Made by a program: the position numbers and the translations under genes. DNA of 14,970 bases from Halobacteriales archaeon (GTDB lineage Archaea; Thermoplasmatota; E2; JACPAO01; JAHFTW01): the NCBI GenBank assembly GCA_020201445.1, contig JAIVGU010000192.1:1-14970 (forward strand). Reading direction: 5' to 3'. The notes below the pieces were generated by a model. The model was given only the letters and a program-made list of their open reading frames with translations. It was not told the DNA's origin and ran no database searches. Shown in pieces: positions 13,830-14,970 of the stretch. Position 1 is the first letter of the stretch, and every line of letters begins with the position of its first letter.

Positions 13830-14276
13830 ATGGGCGGCTGGAACCTGCCGCCCGGCGTCAGCGTAAGCGACATCCCCGGCAACCGCCCCGAGGACCTCGC
13901 CGCCGAGCGGATGGCCGAGACCACGCACGAGTTCTTCGAGCGCGCGCTCGCCCACTACGGGACACCCGAGCGCAACCCCGCCATGCGCCTCCTGTTCGAC
14001 GCCATCGTGGCCCTGGAAGGCGACTACAACGACTCCCTGTGTGACCTCGTGGTCGAGCAGGAAGTCCGCGACATCCAGGACGCGCTCTCCACGGAGGCGC
14101 AGGCGATGGACTACTACCGCTCGGAGGACGACCACGAGGAGGAACTCGCGCGCAGCCAGGCCCGCACGAAGGAACTGGAGGACGACCTGCTCGAGCGGTG
14201 CGGCCACAGCGGGGAGGGCGCCGAGCATGAGGCGTGGTGCCCAGACCGCCCCAAGGAGGTCCACCGTCATGGCTGA
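13830..14276 (+). CDS. Small acidic helical protein with His/Cys-rich end
   Basis: This is a 148-residue protein starting at ATG 13830 directly after the previous stop, with AGGAG at about 13815-13819 as ribosome binding site. The N-terminal WNLPPGVSVSDIPGN is a motif seen at the start of many small phage proteins of unknown role. The middle is helical (MRLLFDAIVALEGDYNDSL). A strongly charged probable coiled coil follows at about 98-123 (EEELARSQARTKELEDDLLE). The end carries C124, H126, H133, C137, H145 and H147, which could bind a metal. The function is not known. Its 3' end contains the near-perfect Shine-Dalgarno of the following gene and overlaps that gene by eight bases. Confidence 0.6.
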   Translation: MGGWNLPPGVSVSDIPGNRPEDLAAERMAETTHEFFERALAHYGTPERNPAMRLLFDAIVALEGDYNDSLCDLVVEQEVRDIQDALSTEAQAMDYYRSEDDHEEELARSQARTKELEDDLLERCGHSGEGAEHEAWCPDRPKEVHRHG

Positions 14277-14655
14277 CCCGAAGGCGCTGCGCTACCCCCG
14301 CGAGGTCGAGTGCGACAACTGCGGACGCCCGACAATGGTGCCCGGCCCGCCCCCGCACCCCAACGCAAAGGTCCTCTGCGGTCTCTGCCTGGAACTCTCC
14401 GTCCACCACCTCGCGCCGCTGGAGAAGGCCCGCATCATGCGGGAACTGGCCGCCATCTCGAAGCGGGTGCAGGCGATGACGCTTGAGGAGTTGTGTGCCC
14501 TGCACCGGGACGACGGCAAGGTCACGCCGTCCACCCTCGGCGACGCCCTCCTGATGTCCTACCGTGGCTTCTACGGCATGGGCCGCCTGCTAACGCTGAT
14601 GAACGAACACGGCATCCCGCTCCCCATCCAACCTCCTCCGGGAGCCACTCCATGA
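14269..14655 (+). CDS. Four-cysteine zinc-ribbon protein
   Basis: This is a 128-residue protein. AAGGAGGT at 14253-14260, eight bases upstream, fixes the start at ATG 14269. C15-x2-C18 and C37-x2-C40, in ECDNCGRPTM and VLCGLCLEL, form a typical zinc ribbon at the N-terminus. The rest is helical (EKARIMRELAAISKRVQAM, LEELCALHRDDG) and ends in a Pro-rich tail (LPIQPPPGATP). Small viral zinc-ribbon proteins commonly bind nucleic acid or polymerase, but nothing here tells which. It is embedded in the early operon, with an ATGA overlap to the next gene, so the products are probably made in linked amounts. Confidence 0.65.
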   Translation: MADPKALRYPREVECDNCGRPTMVPGPPPHPNAKVLCGLCLELSVHHLAPLEKARIMRELAAISKRVQAMTLEELCALHRDDGKVTPSTLGDALLMSYRGFYGMGRLLTLMNEHGIPLPIQPPPGATP

Positions 14656-14930
14656 CCACGACCAAGACCATCCCGAAGCGCCGCGTGAAGAAGTCGCCGC
14701 GCGAGCGCCTGCAAGAAGCCAACGACGCCCTGGAGCGCCAGGTGGTGCGGCGGTTGAACCGGAGCCCGCCAGCGTCGTTCGAGGACCTCATCGAGGAGGG
14801 TTTGCTCACGGAGGGGAAGGCGAACACGATGCGGGACCGCCTGCGAGGGCGGCTCGTGGTGGTAGGGGAGCGTCCGGCCAAGACCGGGCGGGGTCGGCCC
14901 CATGTCCTTTACAACGTCCTGCCCAAGTAG
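14652..14930 (+). CDS. Small basic winged-helix-like DNA-binding protein
   Basis: This is a 92-residue, strongly basic protein starting at ATG 14652, overlapping the previous stop, with GGGAG about eight bases upstream. Residues 1-20 form a Lys/Arg-rich arm (KTIPKRRVKKSPRERL). Three helices follow at about 24-38, 42-49 and 53-65, the third (TEGKANTMRDRLRGR) a possible recognition helix. A wing-like strand pair comes next (LVVVGERP and RGRPHVLYNVL). This is a plausible winged-helix transcription regulator, and its own stop codon overlaps the first base pairs of an operator-like dyad. A role as repressor of the dyads at 12029, 12084 and 14929 is a hypothesis from position and fold type. Confidence 0.55.
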   Translation: MTTTKTIPKRRVKKSPRERLQEANDALERQVVRRLNRSPPASFEDLIEEGLLTEGKANTMRDRLRGRLVVVGERPAKTGRGRPHVLYNVLPK

Positions 14931-14965
14931 TCGGTCCGGCTAAAGTATAAGTATTAGCCACGACT
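14929..14965 (+). promoter_or_regulatory. Promoter core inside an operator-like dyad, copy 3
   Basis: GGCTAA (14938-14943) and TTAGCC (14954-14959) are perfect inverted arms around the AT-rich AGTATAAGTA. Outer arms AGTCG (14929-14933) and CGACT (14961-14965) repeat those of the dyad at 12029-12060. The right half read on the - strand begins AGTCGTGGC, identical over nine bases to the start of that dyad. The core begins CTAAA-N2-ATAA, as does the core at 12091-12101. A gene just beyond the window is presumably controlled from here. Confidence 0.55.
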
Positions 14966-14970
14966 ACAGG

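Overview
The window is a contiguous piece of a tailed, double-stranded DNA virus or provirus with a siphovirus-like layout. The sequence is strongly GC-rich, most codons end in C or G, and every gene I can support lies on the + strand. No integrase, tRNA, CRISPR array or insertion sequence was seen. Bacterial and archaeal hosts both remain possible. Internal genes carry clear Shine-Dalgarno sequences (10927-10934, 14253-14260, 3241-3247). The first genes of two probable transcripts (10092, 12142) lack one and sit about 32-45 bases downstream of TTAA or TATA-like boxes, an arrangement familiar from archaea. The proteins are not extremely acidic, which argues against a classical haloarchaeal host.

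Positions 1-11787 form the morphogenesis module, in canonical order. It opens with the end of a head-region gene (1-393), then a head-tail connector-like protein (440-1159), a probable tail terminator (1156-1653), the tail tube protein (1712-2608) and the tail assembly chaperone pair G and G-T. The pair is made through a well-formed -1 slippery site, C CCA AAC, at 3007-3013. The tape measure (3254-5818), a long hub protein carrying a LamG-like domain (5815-9222), a small tail protein with a repetitive C-terminus (9219-10034) and an appendage-like protein (10092-10928) follow. Two small membrane proteins resembling XhlA and holin (10940-11209, 11211-11411) and a Cys-rich protein (11437-11787) close the module. 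Most neighbours overlap by a few bases or are tightly spaced. The tail tube gene and the appendage gene are instead preceded by near-identical short intergenic elements, GACTCGATG-N5-TTAAGCC, which I read as a virus-specific late promoter.

Positions 11788-12141 are a non-coding control region. It holds a perfect 13-bp hairpin, a bulged stem and two 30-bp dyads of the form GYCGTGNCWA-N10-TWGNCNCGRC or close to it. The second dyad encloses an AT-rich promoter core. A related dyad with a similar AT-rich core ends the window (14929-14965). Together they look like a small operator network for a virus-encoded or host repressor.

Positions 12142-14930 are a second, probably early, operon. It encodes a PD-(D/E)XK exonuclease-like protein and four small proteins: a CxxC protein with a possible winged helix, an acidic helical protein, a four-Cys zinc-ribbon protein and a small basic winged-helix-like protein. 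The last is a natural candidate for the operator-binding regulator.
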